From positions 4,605,428-4,669,427 of the forward strand of contig LR990049.1 in assembly GCA_905147135.1 (NCBI GenBank): 64,000 nucleotides of DNA. The letters are read 5' to 3'. This document shows, piece after piece, positions 9,074-20,762 of the stretch. Positions within the stretch are counted from its first letter, which is position 1; every line of letters starts with the position of its first letter. The DNA is from Blastobasis lacticolella (taxonomy: Eukaryota; Arthropoda; Insecta; Lepidoptera; Blastobasidae). The notes under the pieces are model-generated. The model was not told the DNA's origin, searched no databases, and saw only the letters and a program-made list of their open reading frames with translations. Both the position numbers and the translations under genes were made by a program.

Positions 9074-10972
9074 ATGTCTTCAATATTAAAGCTACTCATG
9101 CTAATTTTTATTGTAGCATCGTGTCATGGAGAAAAAATATCCAGTAAGAACTTTTTGTGGAAACAGGCTGATTCCATCCTTGATAGTTGGGAAAATATTT
9201 ATCAACATTTGTGAGTAACAAAATTTCTAAACATTTTCGACTTGCAATTTTCACTAACATTATTTTGTAAATGTTAGTTTATCATCATCATCATCAATAA
9301 TTAGTTCACTGATAGATTGTGTCTCCATCTGGGGGCTCAGTTAATTATATTGTAAATAAATGAATTTTTTTTTCTTTTATCACCACTGCCTATAAACATT
9401 AGCAACACCGAGAGTATCGCCAATGCGTTGCCCACCTCTATAACACGTTGCTCTGGCAGCAAATGACAAATGCCCCTCCACTGCCAAAGCCACGGTTCTC
9501 CAAATCCCCACCCCATGGAGCACTGGAAACCTTACACACCGGCAGAAACACAACACTATTTAAAAGAGTATTGTTTAGCTGCGGTATTCTGTAAGGTGGA
9601 GGTACTTTTAGAATGTAAACTACGAGTATGTCTGTACCTAAATTTTTTTCTTTACAATGTCACATTCTCAGTTATATTTTGACTTCCAGAGCCAATTATG
9701 TGGAAGATGCTTCGAACAGTAGCAAAAGAATATTCTCCATTGTTTCTGCAGGGGTAAATAGGTACTGTTCTGGAAAATACAGCTCGAGTGATGCTAGCTC
9801 TCTCGTTGACGTTAGCCAACCAGCCGATGTCATAGCATCCGATTTGAGGGTCCTGATATCTACTTCCAGGGCAATTACTGATCCAGTAAGTGATTTCACT
9901 TATACTTCAAAATTTAAAATATCCAACTATATATTTTGAATGAAGTCTCAGTACTGTAGTGGAGTAGGTATAACAATAATTTTAAACGGTCTTATAAAGA
10001 TAAATGTCATAATCATCCGAGCTGCCTGTTTGCCCAGTTTAGAGGCCTTGACACTGGAGCCGATGTCTCCGGATTCGTGCATCTCTGCTCCGACGCACTT
10101 GTGTTATATCTTTTCCTTTATTTAATAGGTATATTTATTGATATGAAATATTCGTTTTCTTCCAGGTGGTCAACATAATCAAAACAACATGTCGTCCAGA
10201 AACACCAATGACTACATGTTCAAAGTTATTCATGAGCGCAGTCGAAAATCAAACGGAAAAGTGCAGTGATTTTCCTAATCACTTTGCTCTCTACAGTCAA
10301 ACCGTCGAGCTTTTTAACAATAAAGACGTGAAGGCGTTTATAGAGGATGTTAGTTATAATTAAATCTTTTGCTACTTATAAAGAAAATAAATATATTGAA
10401 TATTACAATGAATAGTCAAACTGCCAGCACACCTGATGCAGATGTGAGTGCAGATGCAGTCTACGATGGATCATACTAGTTTATTAAGGCTTTCGTTCCA
10501 CCTCTAGTGCGTCAGATTTGATTTTTAACTGGTTCTATAACCAATTCTTAAACTTGGTTATGTGGAACACTTTTTCCAATCGATCATGTCGTATTCTGCG
10601 TAAACTGCCCAGACGCGTACCTCACAAACGGGTTTTCCAAGCCGCGTGGTGGTGCAGCTTAGAATGCTGACCACCCATGGCGAGGCCTACCACAGAAACG
10701 GAACTACTCGCGTGGCACCACCTAAAGTCACAATTTTTTTATAATTGTATAATTTTAAATTTCAGCTCATAAAATTCAGTGAATCAGGCGCAGATGACAA
10801 AACAGCACTGATATACATAAATGACGTCATCGATGGTAAAAAGTTTGTAGAAGCTAGAGATGAAATATTGCGTTGGTATGCAGTGCTCTCCAATGGTGAC
10901 TATTCGTGTAACCTTCCACCTTCTGATTGTATAAGCGGCATTAGAAACGAAGACGGCAATTGTCTGCTGTAA
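9074..10972 (+). CDS. Array copy C, intact four-exon secreted protein
   Basis: Exons: 9074-9210, 9690-9885, 10166-10348, 10766-10972 (240 residues plus TAA). All introns are GT-AG with phases 2, 0, 0. Residues 1-19 form a signal peptide (hydrophobic 'LLMLIFIVAS', then 'CHG'), so the product should be secreted. Exon 1 continues 'WKQADSILDSWENIY'; exon 2 has 'EDASNSSKRIFSI' and 'PADVIAS'; exon 3 has 'CRPETPMTTC' and sequon 'NQT'; exon 4 has 'DGKKF', 'RWYAVLSNGDYSCNLPP' and a short acidic end 'NEDGNCLL'. Seven Cys remain in the mature part. The tail lacks the basic run of copies A, E and G. There is no upstream pyrimidine-AG at the ATG as in E, F and H. No named family fits; enzymatic residues are not apparent and the protein is probably largely helical. 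Confidence 0.85.
9400..9605 (-). repeat. Dispersed repeat 'family 2' in intron 1 of copy C
   Basis: Inverse of the copies at 23860-24206 and 52905-53270; shared strings include 'agagtattgtttagctgcgg' and 'ggtggaggtac'. It lies wholly inside intron 1 and leaves the splice sites untouched. Confidence 0.65.
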
Positions 10973-11023
10973 AGATGAACGAATTTAAAAAAAAGAATAT
11001 TATAATCACGATAATGAAACAAA

Positions 11024-11029
11024 AATAAA
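11024..11029 (+). terminator. Poly(A) signal of copy C
   Basis: AATAAA 52 bases after the copy C stop codon. Confidence 0.6.
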
Positions 11030-11519
11030 TGATTGAATTAATTTTTGAATTATTATTTTAACGTTACCTGTATTGAATTAAATATAATTTACTTTTTAAT
11101 GTATTCAACTGATTAAACTTTAGCTAAAATGCTTCATGACAATTAATTTGGTATAGATCATTTTATTACTACAAAGTGTACAAAATACGTATTACAAAAA
11201 GAACAAACAAAATCTTTGACGATGCCCTCAAACTCATGGAAGAAATGTCTCTCAATTTAGGCGACTTAGTCGACAGATATCCAAGTCTCTGACTCGCGAC
11301 ATACGCCGCTTCAATACTATTAATATTAAGGCGGCGATCGTTGCGTTTCTGCGTTGCGCTCGATGTCCTTTAAGCTGAAATTGTGGACTCGCCTCCATGG
11401 TTCCTTGAATACGCGGATGCCATCGACTTGTAAGCAGGTTTAAACACAATCTTGAGATCAGGCTAAACACGTGGAAGGAAGTCGCCACAAAGAGTCACTT
11501 GAGTGTAGATTTAGTTTTA
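11030..11519. other. Intergenic, nothing recognised
   Basis: AT-rich 3' flank of copy C, then a mixed-composition stretch. The 78-codon frame at 11252-11488 on the minus strand has no recognisable motif. Confidence 0.3.
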
Positions 11520-11850
11520 ATTCCTAAGTCATCACTAGCAACACACACTAGTCAAAGACTTTCGTCTTGAACCGTTGCGGTATTTTGGATGGATCTTTCT
11601 CAATTTCCCGAATGCTGCTCAAACGAGCTGGATTCGTCGATTTACAGCTTTCTTATTCTTATTGTTTATTGTATATAAAATAATAAATATAATTGAACAG
11701 AAGGTAACTTAAGTACAAAGACGAGTAACTCAACAATTGACTTTTCTACCAGCAAACCTGAATGGATAGAAGCATTTACCCCTTTCTTGAAGTTGGTCCT
11801 GCCTAACTGGACCGTGAACAGTTGGTTCAAAATAGGTAAATAGTTCAAAT
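11520..11850 (-). mobile_element. RTE-like fragment at the left edge of the D/E duplication
   Basis: Contains 'tcatcactagcaacacacac', 'aaagactttcgtctt', 'gcggtattttgga' and 'tttcccgaatgctgc', all in the order of antisense RTE elements. The homologous fragment is at 15690-15960, upstream of copy E, so the insertion predates the duplication. Confidence 0.6.
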
Positions 11851-12003
11851 ATAGTAATGAAGTTACTATTCGGTATAATTATAGCTAATTGTGAATTGAT
11901 CCATAGAAACCAATTTCTATGTAAATTCGTTTATCTCTAATAAAATAATAAATAAATAAAGTATGCGATAAATTCATGAACAAAATTATAAAATTATAAA
12001 AAA

Positions 12004-12105
12004 ATGATAACTATGGTCTTAGGTTCATGTTACGGAGCTGAAAAATCAAACAATAATTGATATATGAAAGCGTTATTACGCTTTTGAAGCGTTTTATAAA
12101 AACCT
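12004..12105 (+). pseudogene. Array copy D, exon 1 relic
   Basis: Nearly the same bases as exon 1 of copy E: 'ggtcttaggttcatgttacgga', shortened here to its core 'cttaggttcatgttacgg', then 'gaaaaatcaaacaat', ending in a donor-like 'aaacctgtgag'. The frame is broken by several stops soon after 'SNN' and the start is deleted. Part of the following intron also matches copy E (12106-12310 and 12825-13100), but exons 2-4 are absent. Confidence 0.75.
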
Positions 12106-12319
12106 GTGAGTACTTTCTGAAAATCAATTGGTAATAGGTAAATGTGTTTTTATAATCTTAGGCTTCAGTCAAGCATGTTTAGCTTACAATATTAATGATT
12201 GTAAGCTAAGGCTTGATCTTGATAAAAGTTCAATTTTACTTATAACTGGTCTTATATTCATTATCATTAACGCGGTCACGGAGATGGTTGCGGAGGTCAG
12301 ATGGCAGTAGCTTTACTGT

Positions 12320-12690
12320 ATTTTTTTTGTACCACTAAGGTGGCAAACAAGCTTACGGCCTGCCTGGTGGTAGACGGTCACCGCAGCCCATAGACTTTTG
12401 CAATACCAGGGGCATCACCCACGCGTTGCCGACCCCGTAAAAACCTTTTTACCCCCTTTTTAAAGCACTCCATGTTGTACTCTCCAGATAGTTCATTCCA
12501 CAACCTTAGTGTGCGTGGGAAAATGTTCCTTTGGAACCGCACAGTTCGCGACCAATTTGACTCCAAGGTGTGAGGATGAACTCCCTGTCGGTGGCGAGCG
12601 GTGCGATGATAGTATGTAGCTGTAGGCATAATTGCAAACAGTTCTTCAGGACAAACACCGTTGTACAAGCGGTAGAACACACAAAGGGAA
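12320..12690 (-). mobile_element. CR1-like retrotransposon 3' end with RT C-terminus
   Basis: The minus strand encodes 100 residues typical of the end of CR1/Daphne-type ORF2: 'FYRLYNGVCPEELFAIMP', 'HRTARHRQGVHPHTLE', 'FPRTLRLWNELSGEYNME', 'FKKGVKRFLRGRQR'. The 3' UTR ends at 'ccttagtggtac' (12330-12341 on the reverse strand). It is inserted in the intron-derived sequence of relic D. Confidence 0.8.
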
Positions 12691-12734
12691 TTTAACTGTA
12701 ATTACCTGATTTGCTTAATCATACATTTTGGTAA

Positions 12735-12800
12735 CGGCTGATACCCGGATTATCCGGCTCTTGCGCACAAGAGCACAACCAGGATATTGAGGCTAATATG
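12735..12800 (+). mobile_element. SINE 3'-end fragment
   Basis: Carries 'cttgcgcacaagagcacaac' and ends 'gctaatatgatgatt', the + oriented equivalent of the end of the SINE at 25094-25477. Confidence 0.55.
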
Positions 12801-13194
12801 ATGATTCATTAGTCATCATTATTATTATCAATTTCGTACAACACCTCAACGATCATAATAAATATTGCATTAAGAAAGGCGTTCGTAACTTTTGGTTTGC
12901 TATATCATGATAATTCCCACGGTACAGATTGCTTCCGTGTCAGTTTTTATTCTTCAGTATTAGTTACGTTTTGGCCACGATCATCATTATCTATGTCAGT
13001 CTGTATTATAATATGAGCCTTCTCTTGCCTAATGCATTGTTGGTCTGTGATGGTACTACTGTTCGAAAGACACGTGCTATATTGATCGATTTCTTTAATT
13101 TATATTTTTGACGGATACCACGTAGGCACTACAGCAACATATGATTCGATGTCTTGTGAAACTACATATTGTACTATTGACAACTAAAATGACA

Positions 13195-13567
13195 CGCCAA
13201 CGAAATGAAAACGCTGCGGTGGATGTGCGGAGTTACGCGTCTCGATCGAATACGTGACGAGTACATCCGTGGCAGCCTTGGAGTAAGGGATATTGCAGAT
13301 AAGATCGAGGAGGGCGTCTGCGCTGGTTTGGTCACGTGTTGCGTAAGCCTCAGGGATACGTGGGAAATAGGTACCTGAACCTGCCGGTATCAAGAAAAAG
13401 CTCCGTGGGCGACCCAAGAAACGATGGATTGGCATCGCTGAGTCGAAGAGAGCCAACCTTCGACGAGAGGATGCCGAAGACCGGGCGAAGTGGAGAAGAA
13501 TGAGTAGGTAAGCGGACCGTGGAAGAGGCCGGGATAAGCGCTAAGACGATGATGATGATGATGATGA
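13195..13567 (+). mobile_element. RTE-like retrotransposon 3' end with (GAT)n tail
   Basis: The + strand frame reads 'MKTLRWMCGVTRLDRIRDEY', then 'GVRDIADKIEEG', 'GRPKKRWIG' and 'EDAEDRAKWRRMSR', the usual end of RTE reverse transcriptase. It finishes with (GAT)n at 13547-13567, the type of tail these elements carry. A frameshift lies near 13316. Related ends occur at 42170-42490 and 48440-48590. Confidence 0.75.
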
Positions 13568-14184
13568 CTTACTTTAAATGATATTAGTTAAGGTATCACA
13601 GATGTTGTGAGATATACATATTTTAATTTGTTTCAGCAAATTGGAAAACAGTTTTGAAAACGACTTTTGTTACGGTTCCATTGAAGCCGCAACGGGCTAA
13701 AATGATTATACTTTGTAAATTGTGGACGTAGTTACCAATTCATGTATGCACTAGCAGTAAATATTCCCAAATAAAAAGAAATTAATATATTATTCGCATA
13801 TATTAATAAAAACTATCATTAAGAATTCATAGTGAATATCGAATATACTATTCGATACAGAGCTCATCACTCGTTAGGTGTGCCTCCATACCGTAACGGT
13901 ATAACCTTGCTTCGCCATTGGGAACCGGTCATGATATATTATTACTATGCATTTATGGTAGGACTCCCATTAGCTGAGAAGGCCAAGCATGAGGAGGGTT
14001 GGGGGCAGAGCGAGAGAGAAATTAAGACAATCCTGACGTTATGGAGCAAGATCGCTCACGGCAGCCTCGCTATCACTGGTCCATCACACTATTCCAACCA
14101 CTTCAGGTGTATGCAGTATAGCCAACCTTTTCTCTCAAGAATATGAAGTGTAGTTAATTATATTTGATATTCGTGAATTTGTGG
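13568..14184. other. Unassigned flank, possibly remains of the D 3' region
   Basis: 'actttgtaaattgt' and neighbouring bases at about 13700 resemble the 3' flank of copy E near 18410, so this may be the 3' end of the lost copy D. Nothing else is recognised. Confidence 0.3.
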
Positions 14185-14320
14185 CCGTGTAGTGTCCGGC
14201 AGAGTAGAATAGCACCAACCCTTTACATTTGTAAGTGTCGTATAAAGCGATACATGTTTTCGAGGCGTAAGTTCTGGAGTCTCCGTACGCTGTTAAATGG
14301 GCAGTAACGTTTTCCAATTA
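14185..14320 (-). repeat. Dispersed repeat 'family 3' fragment
   Basis: Inverse of the end of the copy at 29945-30225: 'gtccggcagagtagaatagc' followed by 'accaacccttta' and 'gttttcgaggc'. Confidence 0.6.
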
Positions 14321-14639
14321 CATATTTATAACGTGGCGTTTCAAGATATTAAAAAGCTAACTATCTAAACGCCCACACATTTTTTTCGTGTTTTCGCAGA
14401 AGACTTACCCTACGCCACAGAATACAGACATAACACAACTACGATTTCGTTTGCCAAACATACCATAAGTTTTCATTTTCCTGTACCTCAGCTGTTAGTA
14501 AGAATTTATTTCCGAATAATAGCCAGTGAATGCACTTCTACTGGGTCTGTACTCTGGGCCATATGGAAAAGTAAAAACAATAAAAAAGGATCAAAAAGGA
14601 AAGTTTAAAAAACAATTGCTAACCTACATGTACTTAAGT

Positions 14640-14770
14640 TAAATGCGAATTTACCCAGTGTCAATATTTAAAGCACCAGGAACTTGAAAGTAATAAATCG
14701 AAATATTGCATGTTGTCGAAGCCTTCTCTTTAAGTGAAGTTAAGATGCTGTGTTTCGACCAGGTACAATT
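14640..14770 (+). promoter_or_regulatory. Orphan copy of the family 5' flank
   Basis: 'acttaagttaaatgcgaat', 'gtcaat', 'gaaagtaataaat', 'gttgtcg.agc' recur in order upstream of copy F (19078-19265) and, in part, upstream of E (16056-16215). The block ends at a possible donor, 'cag|gtac'. No coding exon follows before the E flank, so it is probably a leftover promoter and first untranslated exon of a lost copy. Confidence 0.4.
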
Positions 14771-15689
14771 TTTATTTATATTACAATAAGGTGCATACCG
14801 CCGTTTGCGATTTTGTTTTGTCCTTGTGAGTTTTTATATACACTGTATAGAAATACCATACCTGCATTGTGTGATCTCGACCATATTTGTTACTATCAGA
14901 CTAAATGTTAAAAGCTTAACAAGCTTAATGTTAAGCCTATGTTGTTAGAGTTCACCTATTTCTTAAAATGATAACATATTTTTTAAAATTCTGTTGGTAT
15001 TTTGCAAAGGATTCTGACACAAAATCTAAATATTTTAACAACGTTACAGCGTTCTGAATTCGTTTTAGACGCTTTGGGCGCGTTCACATATCGACGACGA
15101 TATTCTAAAAATGAAAGGTTGGCTTGTGCTCCGAACGCTGAAAAATGCCGTCGGAATATGATCGGACAATTCCTTCGCACACTCCCCGAAATACGACCTG
15201 TAAAATACTGATACACGTGGAACTGCCGATGTTCAAGGCTTCATCTTAGCTTCTGTCAGCTGTGAAGCCCGAATAATTCTCGTAGCTCGCTTGCCCACAA
15301 AATACAAAGTAGCCATTTAGATAGAACATCCCAAATCTTCGATCTTGTATGCAGCAGTAATACTCCACTTCTGCTTGTTAAAGGAGAAGCAGCTATTCCG
15401 AGTAAAGTACAGCCTAACCTTTTTCCATAACCTAAACAGATTCAATATACTGGCGAAAATTGAGACTACATCGATCACAACAACAACAAGCTGGAGCCTA
15501 TCGATTAGTGAAATAGTTACTTCTCGGAAAGTAAGAGCTAGGTCTCCAAAACCAGTCATAAGTAAGAGGCTTCATATAAATATATGTGTAATTTTGATAA
15601 TATTTGTAGTTAGAATAAGCAAAAAGTCTCTCTAACACGCGATTGATAAAATGGATTTTAGCAATCCTTAAAATTTATTATATCAATCT
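14771..15689. other. Unassigned, no supported gene
   Basis: Short frames occur on both strands at 14983-15216 and 15317-15635, overlapping each other. None shows a motif, signal peptide or family exon. They are best read as decayed mobile DNA. Confidence 0.3.
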
Positions 15690-15960
15690 TGTAGAGAAAC
15701 TCCAGGCCTTCTTATGAGGCCCTTCGTAAGACACCATGTCTCTTTTCTGTGAGTTAACACTAGCAATATATACTGGTCAAGATTTTCGTCATAGAATATC
15801 TATACCTTTCGTTTTGAGACAAGCACTGCGGTATTTTGGAAGAGGATGTCTACCGCATGTTTGCGAATCCTCCTCCTCGTCTGTTGGATTCTCAAAGATG
15901 GATCTACCCAAATGAACCGTGAACAGTTGGTTCAAAATAGGTAAATAGTTAAAAATAGCG
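15690..15960 (-). mobile_element. RTE-like fragment upstream of copy E
   Basis: Shares 'gagaaactcc', 'cactagcaata', 'gcggtattttgga' and the following 'gaaccgtgaacagttggttc' with 11520-11850. This places the left part of the segmental duplication. Confidence 0.6.
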
Positions 15961-16130
15961 ATTACATTACTGTGCAGTATAATTAGAGCTTATATTAGCG
16001 AATTTATCAATAGAAACCAATTCCTATGTAAATTCGTTTATCTCTATCGTGCTTGTAGAACCAGTTCTGTAAATATCCGTATGCAATAAATTTTGATAAT
16101 AAAATGTGTATGGGTGAAATGGTGCTATGG

Positions 16131-16215
16131 CTAAGTATATAATGTTTTGGGAGCACTTCCAAACTTTAGAAGCAGATCTTATTTCGGGGTGTAGAGGGTG
16201 TAAAGTTTCAAATAG
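16131..16215 (+). promoter_or_regulatory. Putative promoter and 5' untranslated exon of copy E
   Basis: A TATA-like 'tatataat' (16138-16145) precedes 'gggagcacttccaaacttta', which resembles 'ggagcactcacaaaattta' upstream of copy F (19206-19224). The block ends 'caaatag|gtaatg', a possible splice donor. The matching acceptor would be 'ttttgtttcag' ending at 16448, one base before the start codon. This is inferred from sharing between copies. Confidence 0.4.
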
Positions 16216-16449
16216 GTAATGTGTTTTGTAATTTTTTTATTAATATGCCTGCCATTGACAGCACTATTTAGTGCTGAAGTGGCGATGGTTTAGAAGGAAG
16301 ATGGTGGTTTAGAAGAAATAATTTGGAACCATAGAATTAATCAAGCAGTCGCGTCGTAATCGAAAGCTCTTCTGGAATTTCACAATATATAAAACAGGTT
16401 TATAATAAAGCACTTGTTTTGTAACATGGTCTGTGTATTTTGTTTCAGA

Positions 16450-18118
16450 ATGAAGAACTTTATATTGTTTACTGTAACTATAGTCTTAGGTTCATGTTAC
16501 GGAAATGAAAAATCAAACAATGATATTTGGAAGCGCAATGATAACATCATTACGGTTTTCGAAGAACTTTATAGAAACCTGTAAGTAGTTAGTGTCTTAA
16601 AAACCATTAGCAATAGGTAACTTCCTTTTCATAAATCTTGGCCTACAGTTAATTTCACATAGGTTTTCTCGTAATACTAGTAATTAAGCCTGATCTTATA
16701 CTCACCGTCGTCATCATCAATCTCATATAATGCGTCAAGAATCACAATGAGCATCTAGCGTCTACAAAGACGCTAGTATCTTTTGGTTTGCAATTTGTGT
16801 GTTAGTTCCTTTTCACGCCACGTTCATCATAATCCTTGTCAGTCCGTATTATAATCAATTATAATTAAAAGGCTCAAGCCTTCTCCTGCCTATTTTTGGT
16901 CTGCAAAGGTTCTAGTATGCGCACGCCAACCTCAACGTCAACTTGATTGACACTTTAGTCATATAACTTAGTCCACGTACCACCATCCTAAAATAAATTT
17001 GAAAGCTTGTGAACCTCTAAAATCGTAGTACCTTAATATCTTAAGCAATGAAATATTTTTAGAGCTTTAACATCCAAAGACGCAACAAACCAACAGAAGA
17101 GATCATTCTCCATCATAATTACTTCTAACTTCAAGTATTTCGCGAGTGGTGGCACCCAAAGTGAAGCAGTTAGTGAGGGTCGAGCTGATGTCATAGCTTC
17201 CTATGCGAGGACTTCGTTTGATGTCTTATTCACAGTACTGGATCCAGTATGTATAAATGCAAATACTCCATAATATAGCACATAAATATTTGAGTGCCAC
17301 TTTGGCTGTGAATAAGGCCAATTATTATCCACTATTAATTATTAGACACTATTACCTACCCAAAGATAATTTTTGTGTTTCTTGTTGTATATTAGAGTGA
17401 CTTTGCCTTCAGACACAGCTCCTAAAAATGTTTTTGATAAAATTAGCTGCTATTTACAAACGACAAAGTTCCTATGTATAATATCACATGTCAGAAATTG
17501 GTTGCACTGTCCCGATGCAGAGAAACATATAGACAAAGTTTCTGTTTTCAATTATATTTATTGGTGTAATATACATATTTTTATCTTTTAAGGCTGTGAA
17601 CTTAGTGAAAGAAGCCTGTCGGCCTGAAACTACCCAAGACGACTGCGAGTCTGCGATTGAAGATGCTGTACAGGAAAAAGAAGAAGAATGTCTTGAGTTC
17701 ACCCAACACATGTGGTTTAGAAACTCGACCGAGACGCTTTTTAACGATGATGACTTGATGAAATTAGTAAAAGATGTAAGTTTTAATACGTCAATATATT
17801 TCGAGTATAAAAAAACGTATTAATTGATTTAAACAACATTTCTGTTTTCAGGTAATAAAATTCAGTCAAACTGCCGATGACCAAGATGCTATAAAATACT
17901 TCAAAGAATTAAGGGATGGTAAAAAATTTAAATCAGTTAACCCTAAATTAATAAAATGGTACAAAGGTTTCAATAGCGGTAATTTTCCCTGCAACCTGCC
18001 ACCTGTAGATTGTGTCGATAGGGGCAACTCTGGTGGTTCAATAGGGAAAGATAAAGATAAGAAAGAAGATAAAGATAAAAAACATAAGAAGCACCGGAAG
18101 CGCAGCCATCATAATTAA
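16450..18118 (+). CDS. Array copy E, intact four-exon secreted protein with Lys-rich tail
   Basis: Exons: 16450-16580, 17063-17246, 17593-17775, 17852-18118 (254 residues plus TAA), phases 2, 0, 0. The signal peptide ends 'LGSCYG'. Exon 1 continues 'IWKRNDNIITVFEELY'; exon 2 has 'TNQQKRSFSIIITSN', 'ADVIASYAR' and 'TVLDP'; exon 3 has 'EACRPETTQDDCESAIEDA', 'HMWFRNST' (N-glycosylation sequon) and 'LFNDDD'; exon 4 has 'DGKKFK', 'KWYKGFNSGNFPCNLPPVDC'. The last 40 residues are dominated by Lys, Asp and His ('KDKDKKEDKDKKHKKHRKR'), unlike copy C or H. Five Cys are left after signal cleavage, so one could be free or make an intermolecular bond. The gene sits in the right copy of the D/E duplication. 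Function unknown. Confidence 0.9.
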
Positions 18119-18152
18119 TAGATGATCCTTCTACTTCCTACCTACATCATAC

Positions 18153-18158
18153 AATAAA
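18153..18158 (+). terminator. Poly(A) signal of copy E
   Basis: AATAAA 35 bases downstream of the copy E stop codon. Confidence 0.65.
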
Positions 18159-18159
18159 A

Positions 18160-19077
18160 TATTTAGAAATGTTTGTCTACTGTTTTTCATTTATTTTCTT
18201 TTTGTAAACCTCTAATTAAATGTTTAAAAATATTAATTGTTAACGCAAATATACGATTTTATTATAAATATAAGATCTAATATTTGTAAGCAGTTTGATC
18301 ATATGGCCTACATTAAACCATACCCTTATCCGCAGTGGTTAAAAATAGCTACATTTCTACAGTCATAAGTATCGTTGCAACTACTGGAACTTTATCAGTC
18401 TAAAATACTTTGTAAATTGTAGCTACATTAATATTACCCAGTCAAAACATTAATCTTTAAATAGAAAATATAACTTTATTTATATGAAAAATTATTGTAA
18501 ACAACAAAACTTAACGTTGGTTAAGTTAAGATTAGTTACAGTTGGTAGCTTTTTTTAAATTCTGACTTAAGTGCTAGTTACAGCGGTCGGAACGGAGGTC
18601 TCGCTGTTCCAAATCGTGTTTATAAATTTCATATAGTTGTTTGTAATGTAATAATAAACTAATACAAATGATATCGTGGATCTCTCTCTCTCTCAGGTCG
18701 GTTCTTCATGTCTAAAGATCGTGGTCATGGTGGGATTCCATTCGGGAACGGATATATTATCTCCAGCGACCTCTGTCTGTGGCAATTTGATAGAAACTGG
18801 ATACTATACACAAATTATAATTTATAATAGTCTAATTAACATTTTAAAACTACACACCCTTTAACACGTCGACAGCGCCATCTAGATATGGCTTAGGAAT
18901 GTCGTAAATGCCATTTATAAATTTCTGTCGTTTCTTCCATATTCATTATTCTTTTTGTACATTAACGTCGGTTTAGGGTAGGTACTGTTAACCTATCCTT
19001 TCTTTAAGATATCATAGAGCTAGGTAAATTGTATAATTTATAGTTAAAAATAGAAAACTAGTATGCTAATCTATAAA
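18160..19077. other. Intergenic 3' flank of copy E
   Basis: AT-rich, with no gene seen. 'gacagcgccatctagatatggc' near 18868 is a string common in mobile-element remnants and recurs in variants near 28190, 34720 and 46520. Confidence 0.35.
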
Positions 19078-19270
19078 CTTAAGTTAAATGCGAATCGTTA
19101 TATAGCAACCTTATCTTTATACAATGTCAATGTAAAAAGTAAAACAAGTTCTGTTAATATCTGAAAGTAATAAATTACATTAGTAAAAAACGTTTAAAAC
19201 GTTGTCGGAGCACTCACAAAATTTAGAAGAACACGTTTCGGGTTGGGAAGCTGCATCTCTAACAGGTACC
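19078..19270 (+). promoter_or_regulatory. Putative promoter and 5' untranslated exon of copy F
   Basis: Aligned with 14640-14770 and with the E flank. It contains 'acttaagttaaatgcgaat', 'gaaagtaataaat' and 'gttgtcggagcactcac', and ends at 'aacag|gtacc', a possible donor for the acceptor at 'gttatttcag' (20752-20761). Confidence 0.4.
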
Positions 19271-19477
19271 ATTTTAGGCATTTTTTAAATATTAACTTCA
19301 TGATACTATAAGTTTTTTCAGGACCACAACAACCACATCGTATGTAGCATAACAATTTTTTTATAAAAGATCCCGTACACTATTATATTTTGTCTTAGTG
19401 CATTTTTATATGATGTTACCGCAAATGTGTGAAGACTAGGAATTTTATACATTCTATAGGAAACATATAAAATGTAC

Positions 19478-19800
19478 GTATTTTTTTTTATACCACTAAG
19501 GTGGCAAACAAGCTTACGGCCTGCCTGATGGTAAGTAGTCACCGCAGCCTATGGACATTTGCATCTGAGGCATCACCCACGCGTTGCCGACCCCGTAAAA
19601 ACCTTTTAACCCCTTTCTTGAAGAACTCCATGTTGTACTCTCCAGGGAAAACGTCTCCAGGTAGTTCATTCCACAACCTTAGTGTGCGTGGAAGAAAGTT
19701 CCTTTGGAACCGCACAGTTCGCCACTAGTTTGGCTCCAAGGTGTGAGGATGAACTCCCGGTGGCGAGCGGTGCGATGATAGAACCGGTGCCGGAAATGTA
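19478..19800 (-). mobile_element. CR1-like retrotransposon 3' end
   Basis: Carries the same order of strings as 12320-12690 ('accactaaggtggcaaacaa', 'catcacccacgcgttgccga', 'aacaccttagtgtgcgtgg' in part). It has an extra 'ggaaaacgtctcc' not found in the 12.3-kb copy, so the two were inserted independently. Confidence 0.75.
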
Positions 19801-20762
19801 TGTTTTGAGGTTATATTGACAATAATACGGGAAAATTACACGGCTCAGGTGCTCAAAAAACACTTAAGTCCTAGCCGGCAGACTCATGTTACAAACGCGC
19901 GCCAGTTTTTAAAATGCTCGTAAATATATACATTTCCTAGGAATTCTAAATAATGACGGTAATCCGTCATTTACTGTGCATATACACTGTACTACTATAC
20001 TGTCTCTCTCTCGATCATAGTTACTATCAGGCTAGGATACAAACTACGAACTTTAATATCTTTAGAATACAGACGTACACGATTTCTGCACGATGTCGCA
20101 AATGTTGCAGTTTAAGTATATATAATAATGACAGTAATCTATTTTATAACCAAACGCGCAGCGGCCACATCTCCCCCGCACAGTCACCGTGTCGCATTCG
20201 CACCGACGCCATGTTGCGACCGCCTAGTCACCGCGACGCCTCCGCGTCAATAGCGCAAGCCGTAAACGCAGCCTACCGTGTTTGATGAGCTGATATTGAA
20301 TCCCAAACATAAGCTTCTTAACACTTTCTTACTTTTGTTGGGATTCTCAAAGCAACGTGACTTATGTCCGACCGTTTGGAGACTTTGAGTTAGCATAGAG
20401 TTATGTAGGTTATTTGATTTTCAATCTTTACAAGCGATACCAAGCCCAACAGTTTATAAAAAAATAACGGTTAATTTAGGCAATAGCTTGAGCATTGACT
20501 TGCCTTGCCTGTACACTGTAATACGCAGTAGCATAAAAATCTTTTAGGTTACAGGCAAAGGCAGATAACAAAAATAAAGTCTATTAAATACCTGATAATT
20601 ACGGAGGTTGCGTTATCCTTTATACCGCAAGCCGTAATTATGTACAGTTGCACATAAGCCTGTTCCACTTTAGTGGAACCGTTTCTACCGTCTAATTAAT
20701 TTCTACGCTTGGCAGGCGGATTAGAGATCGCAATGTCCACAACAACATGTTGTTATTTCAGG
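19801..20762. other. Upstream region of copy F with a GC-rich patch
   Basis: Mostly AT-rich. 20155-20280 is GC-rich ('cacatctcccccgcacagtc', 'gcgacgcctccgcgtcaa') and stands out from its surroundings. A family 3 repeat scrap ('cgcttggcaggcggattaga') lies at 20706-20740. No gene is supported. Confidence 0.35.
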
